From Lanius collurio (Eukaryota > Chordata > Aves > Passeriformes > Laniidae): a DNA stretch of 64,000 bases. The DNA lies in assembly GCA_020086605.1 (NCBI GenBank), contig JACBWW010000049.1:1317844-1381843 (forward strand), in the 5' to 3' direction. The number at the start of each line of letters is the position of its first letter. The stretch's first letter is position 1. The notes beneath the pieces are model-generated. The model did no database searches. It was not told the DNA's origin and saw only the letters and a program-made list of their open reading frames with translations. A program made the position numbers and the translations under genes. Shown piece by piece: positions 13,276 to 25,679 of the stretch.

Positions 13276-14043
13276 CACATTACAGTGGATGCAGTGAAAA
13301 GGGGTTACAGCTCCCATTGTAAATGTCTGGTAAATGAAGTCCTTGGAGAAGTGGGAATTGATCCCAGTCCTGGAAATTTCGTCATTCTTTCCACCCCTGC
13401 TTATTCATCTCTTTTGTCCCTGGATGAAGTTTTGGGAGAAGTGATCAGGACAACTTTTCTGGGGTCGCCTGTCTGGAAAAGAACATTTTTGAGGCTGTAG
13501 CTCCATCTACTGCCATAAAGGGAAATGTCAGTCCTCCCCCAGCATCTGTCGGGATCCCTTCTGCTGGTGCATTAAACAAAGTGAACTCAGCATAGAAATG
13601 TCTCACCCAGCCTTTTTTAGAATAAAAATAACCTTAATCTATAAGAAGCAAATTGTCATTTCTCAGCATTCCAAATTCCAATGAAAACAATCCTTTTAAC
13701 AGAGAAAACAACATTATGAAGACTTTTTTGTGTGCCTTGACCTACAAAAGCCATTTTATCTGCAATAATTATCCAAAATTGAAGAAGGCTCTGAAAAATT
13801 TGGCCTGAAACACTGTGTCTTAACCTTGTGTTGGCCATGGTCAGTGGGATGGGGTTGCTTTCTGTGGGTCAGTTTTCCTCTGGGTTCTGTCAGTGAAGAG
13901 GCAAGGTCTCAGTGCCAAATACTGATTTGGTTCTCCTTGTGGTCAATGTGGAGAAGAAGACAATTCCAGAAGACAACTCATCCTCCTCTTGGATCCCTGG
14001 CTCAGGATTTCATGGCTTCATTTTTATTTTTTTTTCCCAAATC

Positions 14044-14190
14044 TGAGAATCATTCTAATATTTATCAAGGACCAATTAATACCAGTGATGTTATTAATGA
14101 CACAAAGACACTGAGAGTAGAGGAGATCCCAGCAGTCCAGGAGGAGCCTTGCTCAAGGATATAACCCAGGGATTTTGCTTCTAACATGAA
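14044..14190. repeat. Unclassified dispersed repeat, copy 2
   Basis: Diverged copy of 13126-13275 in the same orientation, about 0.9 kb away, preceded by a T-rich run (14023-14039). Scattered substitutions and a 2-nt insertion shift its frame relative to copy 1, so it is not conserved as coding sequence. Confidence 0.75.
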
Positions 14191-16264
14191 AACAGTTTCT
14201 TGGATGGTTTCAAACAGTTAGCTGATGCTTATTTGCGAAGTCCCCCATTTCCCAGCTCAGTTTTTCACTAGAAAAGGTGTTGCTATACCCAGATAGTGGT
14301 TTCACATCACACCAGAAGAGCTTTTGGAGATATAATGCTTTCAAAAAGTGTTATGTGGGAGTAGGAAAAAGGAGTACATGATCCAAGTGTGGTTGTAAGA
14401 AGTCCTGCTGGGAATAAAAGGCACCAAAAAATATTAAAAACCTGCTGAAAATCTAACCCTTTATCCTGCATTCTCTGAAATATTCAGAAAAAGGCCACCA
14501 CGGATTTCAGACTCCTGAGGGACACACGCCATGGCCCCGTTTGGATTCAGCAGTGCCCACTGGTAATACTTGTATTGATTTCAACAAAAGCAGGAGCCAG
14601 TCTCGTTTTGCAGAATCCAGGGACAGTGCATTGGTCACCAGAGACAATGACAGCCTTTCTGTTGACTTCACTGGGCTCAGGCTAGGGCTGTGAAAGCTGG
14701 TCTTGTGTTGTACAGAAAGGGAATGGCTTTGGGACTGCATAGCTCCAGGGATTAGTGATCAACAAAGAGCCTTTAACTTCTAGGTCAGTGCTCTGAAGCC
14801 CTGCCAAGCTTCTGGCCAGTGAATGCTGCTGCCATTTGTACAGAGGCAGCTGATGAATGAGTTTGACAGTTCTTGGCGTGGTCCTGAACAGAAAATGTCC
14901 ATATCAGTGCAAGACCAGCATTCTGTGCCTTCCTTTAGGAATCCAGGGGACTTGTGAGGTGCATCGTTTTGCTTCTGGCAGCGTTCCCAGGTGTGTGGTA
15001 CCTGTCGACAGGGAGCACAGAAGTGCTTGGCCTTTGAAGAAGGATGCCTCCACACATTTTTCTGGCCATGGATGTGGTCCAGACAACATGTTCCTGCTTA
15101 GCCTCTGGTGATAAACAGATTAAATGAGCAGCTGTAAGGACCTGAATTCCTGGCAATCCATGTTGTCTCCTCCTGGACAATCCCTGTTGCTGTCTGTCTT
15201 CACTCCAAGAGGTAGAACCTGAGCTGTGTGTACATCCTTGCAGGCCTAGGTGTGTCCTGGATCCCTGAGCTTGATATCCAACTCTCTTTGAGTTGATATC
15301 CACTTTTCCCTGCTGAGTCACATTGTGAACTTCCCTGATTTAGCTCTGTTTCATAGAATCATTGGATAATTGCTCTGGGCTTGTAGTCTGCTCATCCTTC
15401 TCACTGGGAAGGGTTGGACATAGTGGTAGGACATGAGGTACAACTGTGGTGTTGAGAGGAATCCAGGCTGTTTGCCTGGAATTGCTTTTTGGCAACTGAA
15501 AGTTCACTTGAGTACTTTCCCCACTTATTTCACACTGGTTTGCTTCCCATCCAGTATTTACCCTTTCTGGTACCATCCATGTGTTTTAAAAACAATCCAG
15601 AGTTCTGGACTGGTGAGCTGTGTGTGAATCTGCCTGTGAGGGACTTTTCCCACCACACCCCCATTCACACCCTATTTATTTTAAAAGTATGGGATGGCCC
15701 AGAAATAGGGACAGGAAGGAAGATGCTCGTGACAGCAGAAAGGCTTTTTCAACAGGGGCAAGTCTTTCAAAAAAAATGATCCTGAAGATAAATCATCACA
15801 AAGAAACAGACTGGTTACTACAAAGTTTAATTGTAATTGCAGGGAAGGGATGGCTAAGTGGGGACCTGAAGAAGGATGAGGGTTTGACCACAGGATTCAA
15901 GGCCCACCCATCAAATTGGTGAACATCTGAGCCATCCTGCAATTTTCTACTGCTTGGTTTATTCACCTCTAACCATCCAGCCATCAATGCCATCAAATTG
16001 CAGGTGAATCTCAGAGCCCAGACTGAAAAATTACAGGCTGAAAATTTACAACCACTTCCAGGGAAGGATTGGCTTTTGGTAATATGTGTCTACAGCTTGT
16101 AGGAGGAAACCTGGATAGTTCCAGAGAAGGCTTCAAACCTTTTGAGGGGTCTGAGAGGAGAAGGTTGGTTTGGTTCAGGATTAGAAATATCAATAACAGC
16201 TTGTGGGTTTTTCCCTGTCAATGGCACCTACATGGGCTGCGATTTGGATGCTCCCAGGATGGCA

Positions 16265-16345
16265 ACTTGAGACACCTCTGCTGGAGCTGGATTTTGGTGG
16301 TCCTTGTGGGTTTCTTCCAGCTCAGGATATTCAGAATATTCCAAG
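16265..16345 (+). mobile_element. Degraded CR1 3'-end fragment
   Basis: TGCTGGAGCTGGATTTTGGT, then GTCCTTGTGGGTTTCTTCCA and CTCAGGATATTC match the same CR1 subfamily end as at 9205-9291, but the terminal octamers are decayed. Confidence 0.7.
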
Positions 16346-17382
16346 ATCCAGTGGCATGACTGTATGAGGGAGAAACAACTCGTTTTGATGGGAAAAAAAA
16401 GACAAACCATGAAAATGTTAAAGCCACATCTTTACAAACCACAGCCCCTGGTCCTGCCATAGCACCGTGAAGAAATGATCTCTCCAGACAGGGAAACCAA
16501 GAAATGAGGGGCAGGACAGGGCTGATGCAGTACGAGTCACTCAGAGTCCAAAATCACAGAGCAGCTCTCCCTCCTCTTGGGAAGAACATCTGCATTATGT
16601 TTTTAAGTCTCTCCAATGAGGAAAGAAATCCCCCTTTAGCCTCATTTCCTTTGGAAAGAGACTTACCCAGGGCTGTGGGTCCCACCAAGAACCATTGAAC
16701 CACTTGGCTGGTTCCAGTCACAGTCAGCAGAGAGGGAGATGTCTCCCAGGAATTGATATGCCCATGGATTCTGCAAGCAAGGGGCTGGCTGGAAAGAACA
16801 ATCTCTATGGGAACCTCTAATGAAGGGGAGGCAGTCACTGGACACAAAAAGCCCCATGCAAGATCAACAAACATAAACAAGTGGTTTGCAAATGTCTCAG
16901 TCATGTGCCTGTAGGGTTTAGCCACAGAAGCCAAGGGAGGAAGCATTTTGACTTTATGAGGAATTGTTTTCCTCATTTTCATTAAAATTTGTTAGTCTGG
17001 CACATCTTTCTTGGAGTAAGCCTCACATAATCACACGACTCTGGGATCAGCGAGTTGCCATCTGCTCCATCTCCCTGGTAGGTGATGCCTCTTTTCCCCA
17101 GATTCCTTCTGATGCTGCCTCAGTGTTGTCCAGTGGCTCAAGTCTCACATACATCAGTCAGAGCTTTTCCTTAGAGAGGTGCAAAGAGCTGGGAATTTTC
17201 AATGTGTCTGCAGACTGAGAAGTCTTTCCCAAATGCTGACTGGGGTGGGAACACTGCAGACACAGCAGCTCTGAATTTGGTTACAGTATAATCCTGGATA
17301 GTGCATTTTTTGTTGCTAGTTTTTGCTCAGCTTGTGTTGCATTTGCCATCTGGCACTTTCTGCCTGGACTAATGAGGATTTT

Positions 17383-17636
17383 CATAGAATCAGAGCAACA
17401 TTTAGTGTGGAAAAGATCTCTAACGTCATCAAATCCAGCCATTAACCCAGTACTGCCAAGTCTGACACTAATCCATGTCCTGAGTGCTGCATCTACACAT
17501 CTTTTAAATCCCTTCAGGGGTAATGACTCCATCACTGCCCTGAGCAACTCATTCCAAAGCTTGGCAAGCCTTTCAGTGAAGGAATGTTTTCTAATATCCT
17601 ATCTTACCCTCCTCTGGTGCAATTTGAGGCACGTGC
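17383..17636 (-). mobile_element. CR1 LINE 3'-end fragment
   Basis: CATAGAAT at the left, then AATCCAGCCATTAACCCAGT, ACTGCCAAGTC, TGACTCCATCACTGCCCTGA. This is the CR1 subfamily with the 'accaccaacccagcactgcc' type tail. Confidence 0.88.
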
Positions 17637-18602
17637 TGGGTTTAGATGTACTTCATCTGGGTTATTGATCCCACCACATTTTTGGGGGGAGAAGTCCAAA
17701 TTTCTACGTGACCATTCTCAGGCTTTTCTAACAACTCTCGTTTTAAATCCCAAGAATTAGAAGCAGTGTAAGGCTACAAGCAAGGCTGGCAGTTGGTGGG
17801 TGGCAGCACCATCTTGTGTTCACTTCTGGAGAAGGGACAGAGGCTTTTTTCTTCACTGAGCAGATCTGCAATCTCTTTGGCAGCTTTCCTGAGAAAAATA
17901 ATAACTATTGGCAAATCCTGGATCAACACAAGACAGAAGCAGAAAGTCTAAACCAGGCTTGATCTCCATCCCACCCAGTGTCTCTGGGTAGTATTTCTAT
18001 TATTTTTTTTGCACATTAAAGGTGTGTGCCACTCGTATCCCAGGAGGTGCTCCAGATTTGTGCTCATTCCTGTCATAAATGGTCTGGCAAGTCACCACCA
18101 TTTTAAACCACCCTTTAAAATCAGACATCTGATTATTTTTCCCACCCTGTAAAGTTTCAATACATAGAAACTTTGCATTATCTAGTCTGTTGGGCTATAT
18201 CTGGACTTGATTATGGTGTTATTAAATCCAACCAGCAATTCCTTCCCATAAAGAACTCTTGAAACTATGAAAGACAGTTTCAGCCTGTTTTCAAAAAGCG
18301 GGGCACTGCCAGGTTAAATCTTGCCCAGTCAACCTACTTGTACAAAAAAGTTGCTCACAGCACTATTTGTATTTGTCATTCTGTGTAATTCCTACCATGC
18401 TGTCACCTCAGTGCCCAGTTTCTGACCTGCACCTGCACTAGACATTTTCAAGAGGAACCAGGCAGATTTGGCCATATTTGAAGCAGTGACAGATTTGCTG
18501 CTGGTTGCAAAATACATGAATGTCATAACTGCTCTTGTGAAAACTGTGAGGTCAGAGGCCATGGTTTTGAAGCAGGGGTGAGATTAACCACCATTTACTC
18601 GT

Positions 18603-19373
18603 TTATGTGATCTGCTTTGAGGGATAATTGGGAATCCCCACTGTGGACCAGGTCTCCCTGGATGTAACTACACCAGTACAGGTTACACCCCGTGTGTAAT
18701 CATGCAGATAAAACTGGTCAAGGGTGCTGGAAATATTTTTGGCCCCTGCCAATGTTTGTGAAATATTAGAACATCCTCTGGCAGAAATTAGGTTTATTTC
18801 TACTAAGTTGCCTCCAAACCATTTGCACATCTGGCACTTGGTCCAGTGCAGGGAGCATTCCCAGCTGGCAGTTTGTTCACAGTACCACAGAGTCAAGCCA
18901 TGATGTGCAAGGTGGTCCCAGTACATGGGAGCATCCCCTGCCACACTTATTTCACTCATTAGTGTGAGGGGGTTTAATCCCAGTGCACTGGGAAGATGGG
19001 AAGTTTTATAATCCAGATGGAAAACAGGAGAGGAGAGGTTGATACAGGGACAAGGAAGATGCAAACAAATACCAAGAGTGGGAAGGAGGTTTTGTACTGG
19101 CATTTCCTGCCCTGCTGCCCACCAGGCCACACCAGTGTGGGAAAAGATGATACAGCTGGAGAATTTTGGGAAAGCCTCCCCTTTCCAGCCACAGGGTTTG
19201 GGCACTGTGTTTAATGACACGGGGACCTCAAGGAGAGGGATGAAGAGTTTAGAAAGATATAAGATGTGATATAAATTGTCATATTTCCCAGCCATGCAGC
19301 TCTTGCACAGGCAGCACAGAGGACGTTCAGAGAGAAAAAAGTCAATTGTGGCTCTCCCTGAGTGCATCATCAT
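18603..19373 (-). other. Long open reading frame, 256 codons, unrecognised
   Basis: Uninterrupted ATG-to-stop frame, unusually long for non-coding DNA. No domain recognised. The predicted product is rich in Cys, Trp and His and lacks a clear signal peptide, repeats or a conserved motif, which is more typical of a chance frame. Its ATG overlaps a decayed CR1 end (19372-19432). It could be a remnant of an old element or an unknown exon. Confidence 0.2.
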
Positions 19374-19432
19374 ATAATCATAGCATCATTTAGGCTGAAC
19401 AAGACCTCAGTGAGTCCAACCATTTAATCAGA
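19372..19432 (-). mobile_element. Short decayed CR1 3' end
   Basis: ATCATATAATCATAGCATCA, then TTTAGGCTGAACAAGACCTC and GAGTCCAACCATTTAATC. Only about 60 nt remain. Confidence 0.7.
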
Positions 19433-21136
19433 AAACAGTTCAGAGGGGTGTGAGTGCCCTGTTCTGCTACCCTGAGCAGGGATGGCAGCTTTTTCTCCCT
19501 CTGGGCTCAGAGGGGGCCTGGGGTGGTGCATGATTCCCACCCTGTGGATCTGAGATGAGACCAATCTCGCTCATCCACCCTCAGGCTTCTCTGCAGGGAA
19601 TCATGAAAGGGTTGGGAATTATTGGTGAGGCCTCTCAGCAGCAGGAAATGAGCTGTGGTTGCCAGCTGATTTTATTGTTACCAACAAATGGCTGTCAGAT
19701 AAAAATGACTTTCTTTCATACCCGACCTCAACTGGATTCAGCAGCTGTACAAGTGAAGTGGATGTATAGAACAGACTCAGACAACTTCAGCACTCAGAAT
19801 CATGGTTCCAGGCATAAAAATGCCCCAGATTTAATACATCATAGCAATTACTGTCAAATCAGTGCAGTTGATACTCACTCTAATTTCCAGACACGCTCAC
19901 AACTGATAGATATTCTTCTGCACTTACCTTCTATGCATATTTTAGCAAACGAGTTTGCTGGCAGAAAACTCCACTCAAATAGCTAATTAAAGCAACTCAT
20001 TTGGAGAGCAGATTTCAAATTTACAAGAATCTAACAGTCATGCTGGAAATGTGCTCTAAGGGCAACACTCACCCAGGTGGGCACAATAAAAATGCTGCGA
20101 GTGACCATGATGGGGCTCACAGTCTCACAAGGATGGGCACAAATAAGCAGGCTTGGTCACCCAGAGCTATAAAATATCTTCTTTAATTCCTTGTTTTCTC
20201 AGGAAAAAGCTTTGCTAAAAAGCTCTGGCAGAAGACACAATCTCAGAGCCATTTTCAACTCAAGGGCATCAGATCCCAATTAATGTGGCCCCCACTTAGA
20301 GTCAGACTGAGTTTGAGACAGAGGAGTGTTGCTTGTGGAAGAATTACAAATAATTCAAGGGAATTGGGCAATAACTGACCATCAGGTGGGATTCAAATCT
20401 GAAGAAAAATCCCCATGTGCAAGAATCCCCAAGAACAAGGGAAAAGAGGGAAAGAAGCAATCTGGGATTACTGGCCATGTGCTCCCTGCGTAGCTCGGGC
20501 TGCTCTCCACTTCAGAGCAGTTTGGGAAGGACCAGCTTTGTTCAGAAAAGCTCTTCTCCCTGCAGGATTCTGTGAACCTTTGAGGCTCTGATGGGTCAAA
20601 AGCAGAGATATGGAGTAATCTGGCAGTACAAACGTGGTTCTGGACTTGCCATCAACAGGCACATTCAAATCACATCTGTCTGGTTGTGTCCATAGCAAGA
20701 AATTGCTCAAGGCCTGGATTGAAAAGCTTCAGTTACTAGAATGACTTAAAAAAACTCCCCAAAAATCTAACTCTCGCTGGCTGAGGTTCTGCCAGACAGC
20801 TTCCACCATCCAAAACTTAGCATGGGTCAAAGGGCAATTCAAAAGTCAGTTTTGATGGGACCTTTCTTGGAGGAGAAAGAGTTGCAATTGATGGAGATGA
20901 ACAGGTTGTTGGCTGGGACCTCAGGGCCGTAGGAAGAGCCCTGACCATGGTGACTTTCCTTTCAGCACTCTCCTTTTTCTGTTTATTAATTTTGTTTTCA
21001 GTAGATCCAGAAGCTGGACGGAGCACAATGAAAACAATAAGCAGAGAAGAAGTCAGAGAACAAGATTATTAAGTCTTATTTAACTAGAAAAGGAGGAGGA
21101 AGAAAATGAAGACTGAAATTCTACCTTTACTCCAAT

Positions 21137-21374
21137 TGGTTTCAATGCAGTGTCTGGTGTGGTACTTCTGTGGGTACATTGAATTATGTTAAGTCTGCTG
21201 AGTTCTTAAGCCTGGGTTATGTCCTAAATTTAGCTCAGGTGCCTGAACTTTAACTACTTTTTCCTCTTGAATGCATTGGATGGCAGAATCTGTAGACTTG
21301 TGTTTTAGGTGGCCATAATCACTTACTGGAAGTATCAAATAGCCATGTTGATCAAGTTGGTGTTTAACTTTAGG
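21137..21374. repeat. Recent direct duplication, copy 1
   Basis: About 235 nt beginning TGGTTTCAATGCAGTGTC and matching 22844-23074 almost exactly: roughly four substitutions, one 10-nt indel near 21295, and a 3-nt difference at the end. Not CR1. It could be a local duplication or paired ends of a small element. The intervening 1.47 kb has no recognisable retroviral or transposase domain. Confidence 0.92.
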
Positions 21375-22843
21375 AGAAAGGTGACTATCCAGGAGATTGA
21401 TGTTAGGCTCAGGATCAGGCTGCTGTCCTGGAGTCAGAATTCCACCCCTCTCCTGGCTGCTCTCTGTTATTCCTTCTTTCCTTTGCCAGGAAAGCACTGA
21501 CACGAGTATTTTGAGGAGAAAAAGGTGACTACAGAGGGGTATTGCTGGATCTGTCCTTTTCAATGCAAAGGATATAAGGAGAGAACTATTTAAAGCCGGT
21601 ACAGTAGCACCAAATATGGTTGACAGTAGTCCCCTTGAAGCCTTTCTCTGAAATTTTAGTGGAAATTGGTTGATTATGAGCCAGCTCTGTCTTGGGGAGC
21701 CTTCTTTCATGCCATTGTTTGCTTTTGACCTCGTCTCTTCTTTATTTTTGAATCTAACTCAAGTATACACAAGGGTGATCAACTTGCAATGTGGTTTTCT
21801 GTTTCAGAGAAAAAAAAAATTCTGTGAACTATGAAAAAAAGAAAAAGTTGGTGCCATTGCAATGGGAATAAGCTGTTGTAGTTACAAGGAAGAGGGGTTC
21901 TGAGAAAATAAGATATTTCTCTGGCACGTAAGACCTAAAAAGTTCATCAGAAGTTTTCTGCAAGGCCCTCCTTCGCTAACAAACTCAGACTGGCAATGAA
22001 ATATTCTCTGCAGTTTTAGCTAGTTTTATACTCATAAAAAAATTATTTTACCCCGTTCTCAATCTGAGGAGAACCAGTTCAGGAGAGACAAAATGCACAG
22101 AGCAAAGTACCAAGCCTAAATCCCCATCCACCCAGAGAAGCTTACAGTGGACATGAGTCTTGGATTTAGATTTATCTTTGTGCTCAGGCAGGGCTGCAGA
22201 TAAAACTGAAGTGTTTTAGTAACTAAACACCAGGAATTCATTAGATGAAAACAAAACATGTAGTTATTCCTGGAAATAGAGTGTTCCCTTTAACCAGACG
22301 AGATGTTAGTTCCATGTTTTGGCTAAATAGGGTGGTCTAAAAGTGAAGAGTGTTGTGGACTCATAAACAACAAACAAAGGGAAGATTTACAGTGAGACCA
22401 CCACCCAACCAGGCTAATTAAATGCAAATAAAGACAGATGTTGCAAAAGAATAAGCTACAAAGATCAGTGATGAGATGGCTGCTCAAAGCACTCCTCAAA
22501 TAGCTGTGACTGACAAATGAGTTGGTAAAAATTAAAAGTCTGTGCACAGACAATTCTTAATCAGAAGATGCTGTGATCTCTTTTTTTTCCCCACTATTTT
22601 GATTTTTTTAGCTGGCTCCAGAGCTCCAACATCCAGGCTCTGGGTGTACAGCTCTGGAGCTTCTGTCATTGCATACATTCATTACTATGTATGGAAAAGT
22701 GAAAAACATTATTATTTCTTAAGTTCCAGTTTTGTCTAGAGAGTCCATCCAAGTTTCCCATGAGTTTTTATAGAGGTACAGACAGGGAGAGGGTAGATCT
22801 GTGCCAGAGAGCTTGGTGTAGTTACACTCTACCATGTCATCTA
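21375..22843. other. Spacer between the two duplicated blocks
   Basis: About 1.47 kb, AT-rich. A 173-codon minus-strand frame (21189-21710) runs from here into copy 1 but has no supported homology. No transposase, integrase or reverse transcriptase motif is seen. Confidence 0.5.
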
Positions 22844-23074
22844 TGGTTTCAATGCAGTGTCTGGTGTGGTACTTCTGTGGGTACATTGAATTATGTTAAG
22901 TCTGCTGAGTTCTTAAGCCTGGGTTATGTCCTAAATTTAGCTCAGGTGCCTGAACTTTAACTGCTTTTTCCTCTTGAATGTATTGGATGGCAGAAGCTGT
23001 TTTAGGTGGCCATAATCACTTACTGGAAGTATCAAATAGCCATGTTGATCAAGTTAGTATTTAACTAACTTTAG
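22844..23074. repeat. Recent direct duplication, copy 2
   Basis: Second copy of 21137-21374 in the same orientation, offset 1707 nt at its start and about 1697 nt after the indel. The flanks differ between copies, apart from a weak similarity just upstream. Confidence 0.92.
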
Positions 23075-24204
23075 AGTTCAAGTTTCCAGTTTCTTAAAGG
23101 AAGTTAAGCATCTCAATATTCTGAAAATGTAAAGCTGTGAGTTACAGTTGATACTGAAATAATCCCTAATTACATGAAACTGGTCTTTCTAAGTAGACAG
23201 CACCTCTGAAGGCTTTGAAACACCTCTGGGAAACACAGAACACGTGGACTTGGGAGAACTTGGGCTGTCTAATCCTGTTTTGAGGAAATTTGATCCTATT
23301 CTGGCTGGGGGGCCTGGATATCTGGAGGGTTCAGCGATGGGTTTTGTGCTTCCATTCTCTAAGAACTGCTGGAAACAGATCTGTAACAAGCCAGCCGTGC
23401 ATGGGGAAGGCAAGACATGTATGAGAAGGGCTGAAGAAATCAGATGGCATTTTGAACTCTCGTGTGTGATTCCTTCCTTGAGCTAAAATATGGCTGTTCT
23501 CCTTGTGAACCCAAAAGTTGTCAGTCCTGTTCCTTTTCCACCACTGCACATGCTTTTTGCTAGTCTGATTTTCTCTGCATCTTCAGAATTTGTTTACAGA
23601 CATCCACACTTAACGAGATTAAAAGGAAATACTGAATAATTCTTTCCAACGAAGAATTGAACTGCAGTGAACTTTATGTTAATAAAAGTGCCCCTTTCCT
23701 CTGTGCAAACACTTTAGTCTTTGCAAAGCAGGGAATTCACTGCATCTGTTGAATTCACAAGTGGCTTTTTTTTTTGTTTCTGTTTGTTTTGTTTTAAATA
23801 ACTGCCTAATAGCTGGAACCAGCATTGTGTTCCTCCTGCTGACTCACGGGTTTGCAAAAGCTCTGCGATGAGTGTGACATCTTTAAACACCACAGAATAT
23901 ACTGTTTCCTTTAAGCCATGCATAATCTGCAGTGATTCAATTCCTGTGAAAGAATCATGTGGGGAAAAGTATCCCAGCTGAATATGTCACCCCCACACCT
24001 CCAGCCTCTGTGCCTTGCCCCCAACGTGCTGCTGTGCCATTCCAATGCTCCTCACTATGGCAATCTGTGAAAAAATTCTGCCTTTGTTTCAAAAATCGTG
24101 CAATGGATGCAGAATTTGGTTGAGGTAAAAGAGTCTGTGCTCATTAAAGTGGGTAATTTCAGTTCCTGCCTCTGCTAGGATGTGGAGTGCACTGCACTGC
24201 CTAC

Positions 24205-25040
24205 AAGGCCCTTATGAAGGGGGTGTGATCCAGGGGGACAGGCTGCAGAGGGGGCTCTGTGCAAGCCTTGTGGAGTTCAAAAAGGCCGAGTGCAAGGTCC
24301 TGCAGCTGGGCTGAGGCAATCCAAAGCACAGACACGGGCTGGGGAGAGAATGGATTGAGAGCAGCCCTGAGGAGAAGGGCTTGGGGCGTTGGTGGATGAG
24401 AGGCTCCGAATGCCTGGGCAATGTTCACTCACAGCCTGAAAGCTCAGCCACACCCTGGGCTGCATCTCAAGTGTGACCAGCAGGTCAGGGATGGGGATTC
24501 TGCCCCTCTGCTCTGCTCTGGTGAGACCCCACCCTCAGTGTGACTTCCAGCCCTGGAGTCCCCAGCACAGGAAGGACATGGAGCTGCTGGGGTGAGTCCA
24601 GAGAAGGTCATGAAGATGGTCCAAGGGCTGGAGCCCCTCTGCTCTTGAGCCAGGCCTGGAGAGATGGGGGTGTTCACCTGGAGGAGGCTCCAGGGAGACC
24701 TCAGAGCCCTGTCCAGGACCTAAAGGGGTTCCAGGAAAGCTGGACAGAGACTTGGGACAAAGGATGGAGGGACAGCAGCACAAGATAGAATGGCTTTAAA
24801 CTGAAAGAGAGCAGGTTTACATTAGATTTGGAAAGAAATTCTACCCTGTGGGGGTGGGGAGGCCCTGGCACAGGGTGCCCAGAGAAGCTGTGGCTGCCCC
24901 TGGATCCCTGGAAGTGTCCAAGGCCAGGCTGGATGGGGCTTGGATCAATCTGGACTGGTGGAAGGTGTCCTACCCACTGCAGAGACTGGAACAAAATGGT
25001 CTTTAAGGTCCTTTCCAACATGACTCTAAGATTTTACATA
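24205..25040 (+). mobile_element. Longest CR1 LINE copy (end of ORF2 plus 3' UTR)
   Basis: About 835 nt in plus orientation. The 5' part corresponds to the ORF2 C-terminal region (AAGGCCGAGTGCAAGGTCCT, GAGAATGGATTGAGAGCAGC, GTGACCAGCAGGTC, CTGGTGAGACCCCACC). The 3' part is the UTR (TTTAAACTGAAAGAGAGCAG, GGATGGGGCTTGGATCAA, TCTTTAAGGTCCTTTCCAAC). Frames are broken throughout, so no reverse transcriptase is encoded. The terminal octamers are mostly lost. Confidence 0.95.
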
Positions 25041-25635
25041 GGGAACTCTTTATATAGGGTAGCACATTGTTTGGAGTTATCAAAGAGTGAAAGGCCAAAA
25101 ATCCATACATTAAAAAAATCCCTAAATCACTGCCTGGCAAAAAGCATCGAGATCTATGTGCAAGGATGGGCATTCAGGGAGAGCAGAGGCTAATTTTGTG
25201 TTCTAATTGTTCTCTGATTTAGAGCAAGTCTCCTCTGTGGTCAGCATCAGCTCCATGTCTGGAAAATGAGGACAGTATTGGATCAATTCCTTTTTTTTAT
25301 GCACTTAGACCAAACTCTCCACTAAGGAGGTAATTTCTCATCTGTGCATCTACAGAACTGAACACAAGAGGGCTTTTCTTCTGGGTGAGATTTCAAGATC
25401 CCGCTGCAAAATTTGTGAGTTTTCTTATGTTTATGTGCAAAACCTTTTTATTTGCTTTTTGGAGACTGTTTGAATGTTTACTTGTAAGAATGTCTACAGA
25501 AAGTTAAGTTGTCAGGAGAATTGGTGAGAATAAATATTCATGAGAATACATTAATTTCAAACACTTTTGTGGCCATCTGTAAAAGCTTTTTTATTATTCA
25601 AACAATGCTGAGCTTTTTGCAGATAATTTGCCAAC

Positions 25636-25679
25636 AAAAAAAAAAAGGAAAGGACTTTTTTTTTCCTTTTTTTTTTTTT
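25636..25679. repeat. A-rich/T-rich inverted repeat
   Basis: A11-GG-AAA at 25636-25651 is the exact complement of TTT-CC-T11 at 25662-25677, separated by a 10-nt loop, giving a 16-bp perfect hairpin. Confidence 0.9.

Larger units (their letters stand above)
14191..21136. other. Intergenic, CR1 fragments and an unexplained ORF
   Basis: Holds CR1 pieces at 16265, 17383 and 19372, the 256-codon frame at 18603-19373, and a second open frame on the plus strand (19555-19986, 143 codons) with no recognised domain. Confidence 0.55.

Noticed and set aside
12793..13500. 235-codon plus-strand ORF with a poly-Ser/Leu/Phe core
   Set aside because: The core is translation of the TTC microsatellite and the remainder is a dispersed repeat whose second copy is frameshifted; not supported as a gene.
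15351..15375. CATAGAATCATTGG resembling a CR1 terminus
   Set aside because: Only the terminal octamers match; the following sequence does not follow CR1.
21189..21710. 173-codon minus-strand frame, part of which vaguely resembled a retroviral envelope segment
   Set aside because: The resemblance is a few residues long with no flanking retroviral genes, LTRs or conserved cysteines; too weak to annotate as an endogenous retrovirus.
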